Below are positions 8,561 through 17,691 of a stretch of 64,000 bases of DNA, one piece after another. The notes below the pieces were generated by a model that searched no databases, had not been told where the DNA came from, and saw nothing but the letters and a program-made list of their open reading frames with translations. The stretch spans positions 62,001 through 126,000 of the forward strand of contig NZ_BMRV01000017.1 in the NCBI RefSeq assembly GCF_014648815.1, written 5' to 3'. Source of the stretch: Streptomyces flaveolus (GTDB taxonomy: Bacteria; Actinomycetota; Actinomycetes; Streptomycetales; Streptomycetaceae). How positions within the stretch are numbered: the first letter of the stretch is position 1; each line of letters begins with the position of its first letter. The position numbers and the translations under genes are program-made.

Positions 8561-8774
8561 TCCGGGCGGCGTACGACACGCGGCGCCGTGAGGCCGCAGC
8601 GGGTACGGTTGACTCATTCGTGAGGAATGCGACGAGCATCCCGGAAAGCGGCCCGGCAGGCGACGGCGGCGTCACTCGATCCGCGGCGCGCCCCGCTCCC
8701 CGTCGGATTTCTCGGCCGGCGAACGGCGGAACCCCACCCAGGGCCCGGACACTTGGGAGGGAGGAACACGGAGC

Positions 8775-11600
8775 GTGAGCGCACACCCACGTCGTCCCCG
8801 GGCCACGTCCCCCCACTCCGTCGGCGGGCGGCGCTCGCGAACCTCCTCCGGCCGGCACCGGGACGACCGGCGCGGCGACGACTCCCGGCCGGCGCGACCC
8901 CCGGGACGGCTGGGCTCCCTGTTCGACGTGCGCAGCGTCGCCGGCCAGGTGCTCCTCTTCCAGGTGATCGTCGTCGTCCTCACCGTCGCCGCCGCACTCG
9001 TGGCCCTGGTGCTGCAGTCCCGGAACGACAACACCCGTGCGGCCCGGCTCCGGTCCCTGGACATCGCCACGACACTCGCGCAGGCGCCGGGCACGGTGAG
9101 CGCGATGACCGGTCCCGACCCCACCGCCGTGCTGCAGCCCCTCACCGAGCGGATCAGACGCGACACCGGCGTCGACCTCGTCGTCGTGTACTCGCCTGAA
9201 GGGGTCCGGTACACCCACCCCGACCCCGCCCAGATCGGTGAGACCATCCCCGGTCCGCCCGAACCGCCGCGCGAACCCGTGACACGGACCATCGACACCA
9301 CCCAGGGGCTGTCGGTCGTCTCGACCGTCCGCGCCACCGCGGCCGACGGCACCGCGGTCGGTTCGGTGGCCGTCGGCATCACGGTCCGCAAGGTGGCGGG
9401 CATGGCGGCCGAGCAGATGCCGATCCTCCTCGGCGCCGCCGCCGGGGCGCTGGCCGTGTGCGCGGGCGGCACCGCGCTGGTGAGCCGCCGGCTGCTGCGC
9501 CAGACCCACGGCCTCGGCCCGGTGGAGATGACCCGCATGTACGACCACCACGACGCGGTGCTGCACGCGGTGCGGGAGGGCGTGCTGATCACCGGAGGCG
9601 ACGGGCGGCTGCTGCTGGCCAACGACGAGGCACGGCGCCTGCTCGACCTGCCACCGGACCTGGAGCGGCCGCGGATCGCCGACCTGCGCCTGGACCCGGG
9701 CATCGCCGAGCTGCTGACGTCGGTCCGGACGGCCACCGACGAGGTGCACCTGACCGCCGACCGGCTGCTCGCGGTCAACAAGCGGCCCACGGCCCCCGAC
9801 GGCGCGTACGCCGGGAGCGTCGTGACGCTCAGGGACACCACGGAGCTGCGCGCCCTGTCCGGACGGGCCGAGGTGGCGCGCGAGCGCCTGACACTGCTCT
9901 ACGACGCCGGCATGCGCATCGGCTCCACCCTGGACGTGGAGCGCACCGCACGGGAGTTGGCCGAGGTGGCGGTGCCGCGCTTCGCCGACCTCGTCACCGT
10001 GGAACTGGCCGAGGAGGTGCTGCGCGGAGAGGAACCGGCGGCCGTGACCACCGTCATGCGCCGTGCCGCCGTGAGCGGCAGCGGTGCCGGCCCGTCACCG
10101 CTGCCGGTGGGCAGGGCGGTTCCCCTCGCCGACGCCACGCCCCAGGCGCGGTGCGTGGCGAGCGGCCGGGCGGTGCTGGAGACGGACCCGAGCGCGGCCG
10201 GGGCAGGGCCGGCGCGGGACACCGAGCACCCGGCGCGCCCGCCGGACCACGACGCCGACGCCCTGATCGCGGTGCCGCTGCGCGCTCGCGGTGCGGTGCT
10301 CGGAGTGGTGAGCTTCTGGCGGGCCGGCGGAGCGGGGCCGTTCGACGAGGAGGACGTGCCGTTCGCCGAGGAACTGGCCACCCGTGCCGCCGTCGCGCTC
10401 GACAACGCCCGCCGCTACACCCGTGAGCACGCCATGGCGGTCACCCTGCAGCGCAGCCTCCTGCCCCGCGACCTGCCGGAACCGAGCGCCCTGGAGCTGG
10501 CCCACCGCTACCTGCCGGCCCAGGCGGGGGTGGGCGGCGACTGGTTCGACGTGATCGAGCTGTCCGGTGCCCGGGTGGCGCTGGTGGTCGGGGACGTGGT
10601 GGGACACGGGCTGCACGCGGCGGCCACCATGGGACGCCTGCGCACCGCGGTGCACAACTTCGCCACCCTCGACCTGGCCCCCGACGAACTGCTGGCCCGC
10701 CTGGACGACCTGGTCGCCCGGCTCGACCGGGAGCGGGCGGCCCAGGGAGAGGAGGAGGGACTCATCGGGGCCACCTGCCTCTACGTCGTCTACGACCCCG
10801 TCACCGGCACCTGCTGTACGGCCAGGGCCGGACACCCGCCCTTCGCCCTCGTCCTCCCGGACGGCACCGTGTCCTTCCCCGACCTGCCCGCCGGACCGCC
10901 CCTGGGCCTGGGCGGCCTGCCGTTCGACAGCGCCGAGTTCCGGGTGCCCGAGGGAAGCCAACTGGTCCTCTACACCGACGGACTCGTCGAGGACCGCGAC
11001 CGGGACATCGACGTCGGCCTCGACATCCTGCGCACCGCGCTGTCCCACCCCGACCGGCCCCCCGAGCAGACCTGCCGGGCCGTGCTCGACGCCCTCCCGC
11101 CGGACCACGCGCGCGACGACATCGCCCTGCTGGTCGCCCGCACCCGGGTGCTCGACCCCGGCCGGGTCGCCGACTGGGACGTACCCCGAGACGCCGCGGC
11201 CGTTTCCGCCGTCCGCGCCGACGTCGGCCGGAAACTCGAGACATGGGATCTGGCGGAGGTGGGCTTCACCACCGAGCTCATCCTCAGCGAACTCGTCACC
11301 AACGCCATCCGCTACGGCAGCGCCCCCATCCACGTCCGCCTGCTGCGCGACCGCGGCCTGATCTGCGAGGTGTCCGACGGCAGCAGCACCTCGCCCCACC
11401 TGCGCCACGCGGCGGCCACGGACGAGGGCGGACGCGGCCTGTTCCTCGTCGCCCGGTACGCCGAACGCTGGGGAACCCGGTACACCACCACGGGCAAGGT
11501 CATCTGGACCGAGCAGTCGCTGGACGGCCGGACCACCGGGCTCGGCGGGTTCTCGGACGACGCCGACCCGCTCGACCAGTGGTCCGACGTGACCTTGTGA
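8775..11600 (+). CDS. Membrane-bound SpoIIE-type PP2C phosphatase with PAS, GAF and HATPase domains
   Basis: A 941-residue signalling protein. Order: Arg-rich cytoplasmic start (1-45), first membrane helix (about 50-72), extracytoplasmic Cache-like sensor (about 75-210), second membrane helix (about 216-238), PAS (about 250-360), GAF (about 370-545), PP2C phosphatase (about 555-770) with GGDWFDV, VGDVVGHG and TDGLVED, and a C-terminal RsbW-like ATPase (about 800-925) with the N-box LSELVTNAIRYG and GRGLFLV. It therefore joins an anti-anti-sigma phosphatase and an anti-sigma-type kinase in one chain and probably controls an alternative sigma factor pathway through an STAS protein encoded elsewhere. 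GTG start with GGAGG repeats ahead. One of three PP2C genes in this window. Confidence 0.93.
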   Translation: MSAHPRRPRATSPHSVGGRRSRTSSGRHRDDRRGDDSRPARPPGRLGSLFDVRSVAGQVLLFQVIVVVLTVAAALVALVLQSRNDNTRAARLRSLDIATTLAQAPGTVSAMTGPDPTAVLQPLTERIRRDTGVDLVVVYSPEGVRYTHPDPAQIGETIPGPPEPPREPVTRTIDTTQGLSVVSTVRATAADGTAVGSVAVGITVRKVAGMAAEQMPILLGAAAGALAVCAGGTALVSRRLLRQTHGLGPVEMTRMYDHHDAVLHAVREGVLITGGDGRLLLANDEARRLLDLPPDLERPRIADLRLDPGIAELLTSVRTATDEVHLTADRLLAVNKRPTAPDGAYAGSVVTLRDTTELRALSGRAEVARERLTLLYDAGMRIGSTLDVERTARELAEVAVPRFADLVTVELAEEVLRGEEPAAVTTVMRRAAVSGSGAGPSPLPVGRAVPLADATPQARCVASGRAVLETDPSAAGAGPARDTEHPARPPDHDADALIAVPLRARGAVLGVVSFWRAGGAGPFDEEDVPFAEELATRAAVALDNARRYTREHAMAVTLQRSLLPRDLPEPSALELAHRYLPAQAGVGGDWFDVIELSGARVALVVGDVVGHGLHAAATMGRLRTAVHNFATLDLAPDELLARLDDLVARLDRERAAQGEEEGLIGATCLYVVYDPVTGTCCTARAGHPPFALVLPDGTVSFPDLPAGPPLGLGGLPFDSAEFRVPEGSQLVLYTDGLVEDRDRDIDVGLDILRTALSHPDRPPEQTCRAVLDALPPDHARDDIALLVARTRVLDPGRVADWDVPRDAAAVSAVRADVGRKLETWDLAEVGFTTELILSELVTNAIRYGSAPIHVRLLRDRGLICEVSDGSSTSPHLRHAAATDEGGRGLFLVARYAERWGTRYTTTGKVIWTEQSLDGRTTGLGGFSDDADPLDQWSDVTL

Positions 11601-11667
11601 CGTCCCGCGGTCAGGAGCGGGGCGGTACCCGGACCCCCGTGACCCGCCCAAGATCATCAAAGGCAGA

Positions 11668-12273
11668 ATGACCCGTATGCCGATGACGAACACGCCGAGG
11701 ACGGCGACGGCCGACGACGCTTCCGCGATCAGCCGCATCCTGGCCCGCGCCTTCGACGACGACCCGATGATGTGCTGGTTCTTCCCCGACGACGCCACCC
11801 GCGGCGCGGCGCTGGACCGCTACTTCGCCACCATCTTCACCCGCCAGTACGTCCGCCACTGCCTGTGCGAACGGACCGAGGCGGCAGCCGCCTTCTGGGT
11901 GCCGCCCGAGGCGCAGGCCAAGGCCGTTCCCGACGCGGAGACCGTCCAGCAGCTCCAGGACATCCTCGGCGACCGGGCCCCGCTGTTCCGGGACGCCGTC
12001 GAGGCGGCCGCGGCGCACACACCCCGGGAACCGCACTGGTACCTGGCGGTCATCGGCGCCGATCCGGCCGCCCGGGGCCAGGGACACGGGGCCGCGCTGC
12101 TGCGCTCGGGACTGGCCAAGGCCGACGCGGCGGGCATGCCCGTCTGCCTGGAGTCCTCGAAGCCGTCCAACCTGCCCTTCTACGAGCACTTCGGCTTCAC
12201 CGTGCGTGAGGAGCTGCGGCTGCCGGGGGAGGGGCCGGTTCTGTGGTCGATGCGGCGCGAGCCGCGCCGCTGA
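11668..12273 (+). CDS. GNAT family N-acetyltransferase
   Basis: A 201-residue cytoplasmic acetyltransferase. The acetyl-CoA pyrophosphate loop is AARGQGHGAALL (about residues 131-142), and the late strand SNLPFYEHFGF with its Tyr is typical of motif B. The N-terminal half (RTATADDASAISRILARAF) fits substrate-binding helices. ATG start after AAAGG. It follows the SpoIIE phosphatase by 67 bases on the same strand but has no functional tie that can be read. Substrate unknown; puromycin-type antibiotic or polyamine acetylation occurs in relatives. Confidence 0.85.
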   Translation: MTRMPMTNTPRTATADDASAISRILARAFDDDPMMCWFFPDDATRGAALDRYFATIFTRQYVRHCLCERTEAAAAFWVPPEAQAKAVPDAETVQQLQDILGDRAPLFRDAVEAAAAHTPREPHWYLAVIGADPAARGQGHGAALLRSGLAKADAAGMPVCLESSKPSNLPFYEHFGFTVREELRLPGEGPVLWSMRREPRR

Positions 12274-12301
12274 CCGGTGACGGGGCCGGGCGGCGCAGCG
12301 G

Positions 12302-12985
12302 CTAGCCCTGTTCCCGCTCCGGCTCCGTCTCCTGTTCCTTCTCCTGCCGGGTGTGGCGGCCCAGGGCGGCACTGCGGCTGGTGGCGAGGTGCTCCAGGAC
12401 GAGTGCCTGCACCCGCTCGACGTCGCGCTCCGCGATCGCCTGACAGAGCGCCTCGTGTTCCAGCGCGACGCCCTCCAGGTCGTCGTGCTGGCCCATGAGC
12501 CACCGCAGCCGGCTGCGCAGGACGCCTTCGAGCTCGTTGAGCAGCTCGTTGGCGGCGAGGGAGATGACGGTCTGGTGGAAGTCGGCCGCCGCCCGGTGGG
12601 CCCGTACCGCGTCGCCGGCCCGGGCCGCCGCCAGCTCGGCGTCCACGGTCGCGCGCAGTCTCTCCAGTCCGGCGCGGGTGTGCCGTTGCGCGGCGAGCCG
12701 GAAAGCGAGGGTCTCCAGGCCCGAGCGCACTTCGTCGAGGTCGGCGATGTCGCTCGTGGTGAACTCGCGCACCACCGCCCACGTGCGCGGCCTGGGCGTC
12801 ACCAGCCCTTCGGACACCAGTGTCCTGAGGGCCTCGCGGACGGGCAGCCGGCTCACCCCGAGTGCCTCGGCCAGCTCCCGCTCGACGAGCCTGCTGCCCG
12901 GCTGTCGTACACCGTCGAGGATCTCGTCGCGCAACTGCCGGGTCACCCGCTCGGACTCGGGCATGAAATCCCCTGACGCAGCCAT
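12302..12985 (-). CDS. GntR family (FadR/FCD type) transcriptional regulator
   Basis: A 227-residue repressor. The N-terminal winged helix (about 12-75) has RLVERELAEALGVSRLPVRE and GLVTPRPRTWAVV; the C-terminal all-helical FCD domain (about 85-210) has the DEVRSGLETLAFRLAA start and conserved His residues that usually hold a metal or carboxylate ligand. The last 15 residues are a charged tail rich in Glu/Gln. ATG with AAGGA at the right spacing. It is the last gene of a leftward group permease, racemase, GntR; a matching operator stands before the permease gene, so it most likely represses that operon and is relieved by the imported substrate or its product. Confidence 0.9.
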   Translation of the reverse strand: MAASGDFMPESERVTRQLRDEILDGVRQPGSRLVERELAEALGVSRLPVREALRTLVSEGLVTPRPRTWAVVREFTTSDIADLDEVRSGLETLAFRLAAQRHTRAGLERLRATVDAELAAARAGDAVRAHRAAADFHQTVISLAANELLNELEGVLRSRLRWLMGQHDDLEGVALEHEALCQAIAERDVERVQALVLEHLATSRSAALGRHTRQEKEQETEPEREQG

Positions 12986-13140
12986 TGCCGTCCTTCGTCG
13001 TTCGTCCCGTTCCACGGCGCACCGGCTGCGGCGGTGCGGTGCGGCAGCCGGGCGGCCCGTCAGAATACCGTGCGGCCGGTGTGACCGGCGGCCCGGTCCG
13101 GTGCCGGCGCGGAGGGCGGAGGCAGGGACGACGGGGGACG

Positions 13141-13866
13141 TCAGCGGGCCGCCGGTGGCCAGTTGACGATCTGTTTGGGGCGCGGCGCCGCGTACGTGCG
13201 GACCTTGGACGTGGACAGGCCGAGACGGACCAGCGATTCGGCGATCGTCACGGCGGCGGTCACTCCGTCCACGACGGGTACGCCGGTACGGTCCACGACG
13301 CGTTCGGCGAGTCCGGCCATGCCTCCGCAGCCCAGGCAGATGACCTCGGCCCGGTCGTCCTCCACCGCACGGGCGGCCTGTTCGGCGATGGCGTCCACGG
13401 CGGCCTGCTCGTCGCGTTCGAGTTCCAGGACGGCGAGCCCGCTGGCCCGCACGGACGCGCACCGGGCACTCATCCCGGCCGCCTCCAGCCGCTCCTCGAT
13501 GAGCGGCACCGTACGGTCGAGGGTGGTGACGACGGAGTAGCGGCGGCCGAGGAACTGCGCGGTGCTCGCCGCCGCCTCGGTGATGTCGACGACGGGGACG
13601 TCGAGGAGTTCCTGCAGTCCCTCCCGCCCGTGTTCGCCGTACCCGGCCTGGATGACCGCGTCGAACGGCTCCGGATGGGCGCGGACGGTCTCCATGACGG
13701 CCACCGCGGCGAGGTAGCTCTCGTAGTTCCCCTCGACGGACTCCGCGCCGAAGGAGGGGGTGAGGGGGACGATCTCGGTCCCGGGCGAGGCGGCGCCGGC
13801 CGCCTGCTTGCCGATCGCGTCGGTGATGGACTGGGTGGTGTTGACGTTGACCACGAGGATGCGCAT
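13141..13866 (-). CDS. Aspartate/glutamate-hydantoin racemase family protein
   Basis: A 241-residue cofactor-independent racemase of the Asp/Glu/hydantoin fold. The start MRILVVNVNTTQSITDAIG is the standard one for hydantoin racemases. The two catalytic cysteines of the family would be near residue 77 and 187; the second is present in ICLGCGGMAGL, but the first position reads VIQAGYGEHG and has no Cys. One-Cys members include allantoin racemases with altered sites and maleate-isomerase-like proteins, so racemase activity is not certain. GAAGG lies 9 bases before the chosen ATG; an earlier in-frame ATG overlaps the permease stop codon (ATGA) and is the alternative start. It is co-transcribed with the NCS1 permease. 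Confidence 0.85.
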   Translation of the reverse strand: MRILVVNVNTTQSITDAIGKQAAGAASPGTEIVPLTPSFGAESVEGNYESYLAAVAVMETVRAHPEPFDAVIQAGYGEHGREGLQELLDVPVVDITEAAASTAQFLGRRYSVVTTLDRTVPLIEERLEAAGMSARCASVRASGLAVLELERDEQAAVDAIAEQAARAVEDDRAEVICLGCGGMAGLAERVVDRTGVPVVDGVTAAVTIAESLVRLGLSTSKVRTYAAPRPKQIVNWPPAAR

Positions 13867-13892
13867 GGGGTGGGGCCTTCTGCTCGGGCTGG

Positions 13893-15380
13893 TCATTCGG
13901 CGGCGACGGCGATGGCCTCGCCGTCCACGTCGCGGATCGGCACGGCACGGTCGGCGACGACCGCGTACAGCGCGGCGGCGACGACGGCGCCGATGAACCA
14001 GGAGAACCCGGCCGCGGCGTGGAAGAAGGGCACGAGGGCGACCACGACGGCGATCGCGGCACTCGGGAGGAAGGCGGCGACGGCCCGCGGGTTGTAGCCG
14101 CGCCGGTAGTGGTACTCGGCGTCCGTGTCCTCGGTGTAGAGGGCGGGCACGTTGACCCGGGCCTTCCGCAGCAGCCAGTAGTCGGCCATGATCACGCCGA
14201 AGAGCGGTCCGAGCAGCGCGCCGAGCCCGCCGAGGAAGTAGTTCACGACGACCGGGCTGTTGTAGAGGTTCCAGGGCGTGATCACGAGGCCCAGCACGGC
14301 GCTCACCAGACCGGCCCGGCGGAAGTCGAGCCGGCGGGGGAAGAGGTTGACCAGGGCGTAGATGGGCGCCACGAAGTTGGCCAGCAGGTTCACCGCGACC
14401 GTCAGGGCGATGAGGGCGAGCGAGGCGACGGCCAGCAGGAACATGTTGGGGACGGACCTGACGATGTCGGTCGGACTGGTGATGACCCGGCCGTCGAGGC
14501 TGAACTGGGCCCCGCTGAGGACCGCCACGATGCAGGCGAAGAAGAGCATGTTCACCGGGATGCCGATGACGTTGCCCCGGACGATGGAGCCGCGGTTCCT
14601 CGCGGACCGCGTGAAGTCGCAGAAGTTGAGGACGAACGTCCCGTAGATCACCACCCACAGCGCGGCGGCCTGGAGGACCTGGAGCCACATCGCGCCGCCG
14701 GTGAGCGGGTCGCCGTCGGACAGGGAGATCGAGCCGTCCGCGCGGACGAACATCCACACCGCGAGCGCGCACATGGTGAGCAGCGTGACGGGTGCCGCGA
14801 AGGCCATGTACCGCCGGATCATCTGCATCCCGTAGCTCACGATGAGCACCTGGAGCGCCCACAGGGCCAGGAACGTGATCCAGCCGAGCGTCGACTGGCC
14901 GAGCAGGGAGTCGGTGTCCAGGCGGCTCAGTTCCGGGAACAGTGCCACCAGGAGTGCGCTGAGTACGGCGGAGGCCAGATAGGTCTGGATACCAAACCAG
15001 GCGATGGCTACGGCGCCGCGCACGGCGGCCGGGATCTTCGCTCCCTTGATGCCGAACGCGATGCGGCTCATGACGGGGAACGGCACACCCGTTTTGTGAC
15101 CCATGAACCCGGACAGGGTGAGCAGGAGGAAGAGCAGGACGGACGCGAGCGCAAAGGCGGCCAGGATGCCCCACACGTTCAGCCCCAGGGCGAACAGTCC
15201 GATGGCGAACGCGTAATTGCCCAGGCTGTGCACGTCGTTGGCCCAGAGTGTGAAGACGTTGTAGGCGCCCCAGCGGCGCCCCTCCTTCTTCGTCGGGGCC
15301 AGGTCGTAGGTGTAGAGGGCGGAGCTGGTCGCGGTGTCGCCGGTCGGCGCGGACGAGCGGCGGTCTTCCAGGGCAGTCAT
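13893..15380 (-). CDS. NCS1 family permease (allantoin/hydantoin/nucleobase type)
   Basis: A 495-residue inner-membrane transporter with about 12 hydrophobic helices. Family marks are RRWGAYNVFTLWANDVHSLGNYAFAIG across helix 1, GIKGAKIPAAVRG, FVLNFCDFTRSARN and PWNLYNSP. Relatives are proton or sodium symporters for hydantoins, allantoin, uracil or cytosine/purines. The ATG follows CCAGGAG. The racemase that follows and a FadR-type GntR gene make hydantoin or allantoin the most likely cargo, yet no hydantoinase, allantoinase or carbamoylase is in the window. Confidence 0.92.
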   Translation of the reverse strand: MTALEDRRSSAPTGDTATSSALYTYDLAPTKKEGRRWGAYNVFTLWANDVHSLGNYAFAIGLFALGLNVWGILAAFALASVLLFLLLTLSGFMGHKTGVPFPVMSRIAFGIKGAKIPAAVRGAVAIAWFGIQTYLASAVLSALLVALFPELSRLDTDSLLGQSTLGWITFLALWALQVLIVSYGMQMIRRYMAFAAPVTLLTMCALAVWMFVRADGSISLSDGDPLTGGAMWLQVLQAAALWVVIYGTFVLNFCDFTRSARNRGSIVRGNVIGIPVNMLFFACIVAVLSGAQFSLDGRVITSPTDIVRSVPNMFLLAVASLALIALTVAVNLLANFVAPIYALVNLFPRRLDFRRAGLVSAVLGLVITPWNLYNSPVVVNYFLGGLGALLGPLFGVIMADYWLLRKARVNVPALYTEDTDAEYHYRRGYNPRAVAAFLPSAAIAVVVALVPFFHAAAGFSWFIGAVVAAALYAVVADRAVPIRDVDGEAIAVAAE

Positions 15381-15493
15381 GCGGGGACTCCTGGTTCGGG
15401 GTGCGGGGAGCTGGCGGTTTCCACGAAGTGGAAGCGGGATTCCGTGCCCCAGAACGTAGTTTTCGCCAAACGGCACCGTCAAGGGGTCGGCGG

Positions 15494-15511
15494 TAAATGG
15501 AATACCATTTA
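15494..15511. promoter_or_regulatory. GntR-type operator TAAATGG-N4-CCATTTA
   Basis: A perfect 7-bp inverted repeat with four central bases; its core TGG-N4-CCA matches the common FadR/VanR subfamily operator form (TGGTATNCCA). It is 114 bases before the permease start and about 70 before the double-GNAT gene. The surrounding bases are much more AT-rich than the genome. Most likely target of the GntR protein at 12302-12985. Confidence 0.7.
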
Positions 15512-15580
15512 TTGGCCGCCCGGACGCCTGGCCGCCGAAAACCCGTTGCGTCCGGCGACCGTGCCCCCGAGGCTGCACCC

Positions 15581-16510
15581 ATGTCCCCCGCCTTCCTGCG
15601 GCCGGCCGCTCTCTCCGACGCCCCGGCCATCACCGAACTCCTCAACGAGGTCGACCGGATCGAGATCGGCCGTGCCGAGACCGACCTGCACGAGGTCGAG
15701 GCCGACCTGAAGCGCCCGGACACGGACCTGGAGCACGACTCGTGGGTGGCCGTCGACGACGGCAGGATGGTGGCCTACGGCCTGCTCTGGGACGAGTCCG
15801 GCGGCGAGCGCGTCGACATCGACCACTACGTGCTGCCCGACCACCAGCAGACCGGGCTGCGCCTGCTGGCCGCGATGGAGACGCGCGCACTGGCGAAGGC
15901 GCGCGCCAACGGAGCCGGCCGGGCCGTCGTCCATCTGCACCTCAACGCCCGGCCCACGACCGACACCGCGCTGCTCACGGCGCGCGGCTGGCGAACCGTA
16001 CGCCGCTACCACGTGCTGCGCCGCCCCGTGGACGCGGCGGGCGATCTGCCGCCCGCCCCGCCGCCGGGCGTGCGGGTGCGGACCTGCGTCACCGAGGCCG
16101 ACCGGTTGCGGGTGCACGAGCTGTACCAGTCGGCGTTCGCCGGCCACTTCGACTTCCAGTCGCGCGACTACGAGCGCTGGCTGCACGACATCGGCGGGGA
16201 GCGGCTGGACTGGTCCCTGGTGTGGATCGCCGGCACCGACGACCTGGGCGACGCCGGGTTCCTGCTGGCCCGGGACGACCGGGAGGCCATGGGCTGGATC
16301 CGCAGCATCGGGGTCCTGCGCGAGGCGCGCGGCCGCGGCCTGGGTGGCTTCCTGCTGCGGCAGGCCTTCGCCGGGTTCGCCGCGCGCGGACGGGACACGG
16401 TGGGTCTCGGCGTCGACACCGAGAACGCCACGGGCGCGCCGCGCCTGTACGGCCGCAACGGCATGACGGTGCACTTCGCCGTCGACACCTGGGAGGCGGT
16501 ACTCACCTGA
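15581..16510 (+). CDS. Double-domain GNAT acetyltransferase
   Basis: A 309-residue protein with two GNAT repeats. The first (about 1-150) is degenerate, with the acetyl-CoA loop poorly kept around LPDHQQTGLRLLAAME; the second (about 160-305) has a good loop REARGRGLGGFLLRQAF and the closing LYGRNGMTV. Mycothiol synthase MshD and several aminoglycoside or amino-acid acetyltransferases share this layout. The ATG with GAGG eight bases ahead was taken; an earlier in-frame ATG lies inside the operator and is unlikely. It is divergent from the permease operon and may share the GntR site. Confidence 0.85.
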   Translation: MSPAFLRPAALSDAPAITELLNEVDRIEIGRAETDLHEVEADLKRPDTDLEHDSWVAVDDGRMVAYGLLWDESGGERVDIDHYVLPDHQQTGLRLLAAMETRALAKARANGAGRAVVHLHLNARPTTDTALLTARGWRTVRRYHVLRRPVDAAGDLPPAPPPGVRVRTCVTEADRLRVHELYQSAFAGHFDFQSRDYERWLHDIGGERLDWSLVWIAGTDDLGDAGFLLARDDREAMGWIRSIGVLREARGRGLGGFLLRQAFAGFAARGRDTVGLGVDTENATGAPRLYGRNGMTVHFAVDTWEAVLT

Positions 16511-16554
16511 CGCCCGCCCCGCCCGCCCGGGGGCCAGGGTGCAGACAGCGCGAG

Positions 16555-16583
16555 GCCCCCGGCCGGCACGGTCCGACGGGGGC
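16555..16583. terminator. Possible terminator between convergent genes
   Basis: A 7-bp stem GCCCCCG / CGGGGGC with a 15-nt loop, between the double-GNAT gene and the NlpC/P60 gene. Modest strength. Confidence 0.35.
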
Positions 16584-16653
16584 TCCGCGTGCTCGCGGCT
16601 CAGGAGGAACGGCACGGCGGGGTGCCGCGCCGGTAGCCGCTGCCCGCGTCAGG

Positions 16654-17691
16654 TCAGACGCGGACGCCGAACATGAACGGTCCGCCGATGGTGTCCATCG
16701 ACTCGTACCGTACGACCGTGCCGGTGCGGGGGGCGTGCAGGATCTGGCCGTTGCCCGCGTACAGGCCCACGTGGTGCAGGTCGTTGAAGAAGAAGACCAG
16801 GTCGCCGACCTGGAGCTGGCTCCGTGTGAGACGGGTCCCGATGCCCGACTGGGCCTCGGAGGTGCGCGGTATGTGGACGTCGGCCTGGGCGTAGGCCCAG
16901 GAGGTCAGGCCCGAGCAGTCGTACGAGGAGGGTCCGGTGGCGCCGCGGATGTAGGGCTTGCCGAGCTGGCTCTGCGCGGCGGTGAACGCGGCGCCGGCCC
17001 GGCCGGACGCGGGGGTGTGGTGGCCGGTGTTCACCTGCTCGGCGGAGGCTTGGCCGGCGCGCTGCTGCTCGGCGGCGAGGGCCGCCTTCTCCTGTGCGGT
17101 CAGGGTGTTGAGCAGCTTCTGCGCCTCGGCGAGCTTGCTCTGGACCTCCTTCTTCCTGTTGCCCAGCTCCGTGCGGGTGGTGGCGAGGTCCTCGAGCTTC
17201 TCGGTGGCCTCGGCGCGCTCCTGGGCCAGTTTCTGCTGTTTGCCCTGGATCTTCTTCAGGGCGTCGACCTGTCGGCCGCTCAACTGGTCGAGCGTGCCCG
17301 CCTTGGCGAGGAAATCGTCCGGGTCCGACGAGAGGAGGAGCTGCACCGAGGCGTCGATGCCTCCGGAGCGGTACTGGGCGGCGGCCAGTGACCCCAGCCC
17401 GTCGCGCAGTGCGTTCAGCTCCTGCTGGCCGCGGGCGACGCTGTCCTGGACGGCGGAGACCTCCTTCTGCAGCTTCCGCTGCTTCTCGTCGGCCGCGTTG
17501 TACTTCTCCGTGGCCTGCTCCGCCTGCACGTAGAGCTTGTCGACCTTCGCCTTGACCTCGTCCTTGCCGAGCTTCTGGCCGGGCGTGGCGTCGGCGGCGT
17601 TCGCGCTCAGGGCGACGGCAGCGGCGGCCGCCGTGGTCAGCACGCTCACGCGCGTGCGGCTGGGCTGTCTGGGTCGACGATGGGAGGTCAC
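16654..17691 (-). CDS. Secreted NlpC/P60 peptidoglycan endopeptidase with coiled-coil domain
   Basis: A 345-residue exported cell-wall hydrolase. Signal peptide about 1-33 with a VTSHRRPRQPSRTR start; two long coiled-coil stretches (about 40-105 and 125-205) like those that hold RipA/CwlO-type enzymes inactive or bind a membrane partner; a linker; then the NlpC/P60 domain (about 225-345). Catalytic Cys249 is in YDCSGLTSWAY, His297 in HHVGLYAG and His309 in QILHAPRTG. It is expected to cut D-Glu to m-DAP bonds in stem peptides during growth, septation or germination. GTG start after CAGGAG. Its long upstream region has hairpins and a possible short leader ORF. Confidence 0.93.
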   Translation of the reverse strand: MTSHRRPRQPSRTRVSVLTTAAAAAVALSANAADATPGQKLGKDEVKAKVDKLYVQAEQATEKYNAADEKQRKLQKEVSAVQDSVARGQQELNALRDGLGSLAAAQYRSGGIDASVQLLLSSDPDDFLAKAGTLDQLSGRQVDALKKIQGKQQKLAQERAEATEKLEDLATTRTELGNRKKEVQSKLAEAQKLLNTLTAQEKAALAAEQQRAGQASAEQVNTGHHTPASGRAGAAFTAAQSQLGKPYIRGATGPSSYDCSGLTSWAYAQADVHIPRTSEAQSGIGTRLTRSQLQVGDLVFFFNDLHHVGLYAGNGQILHAPRTGTVVRYESMDTIGGPFMFGVRV

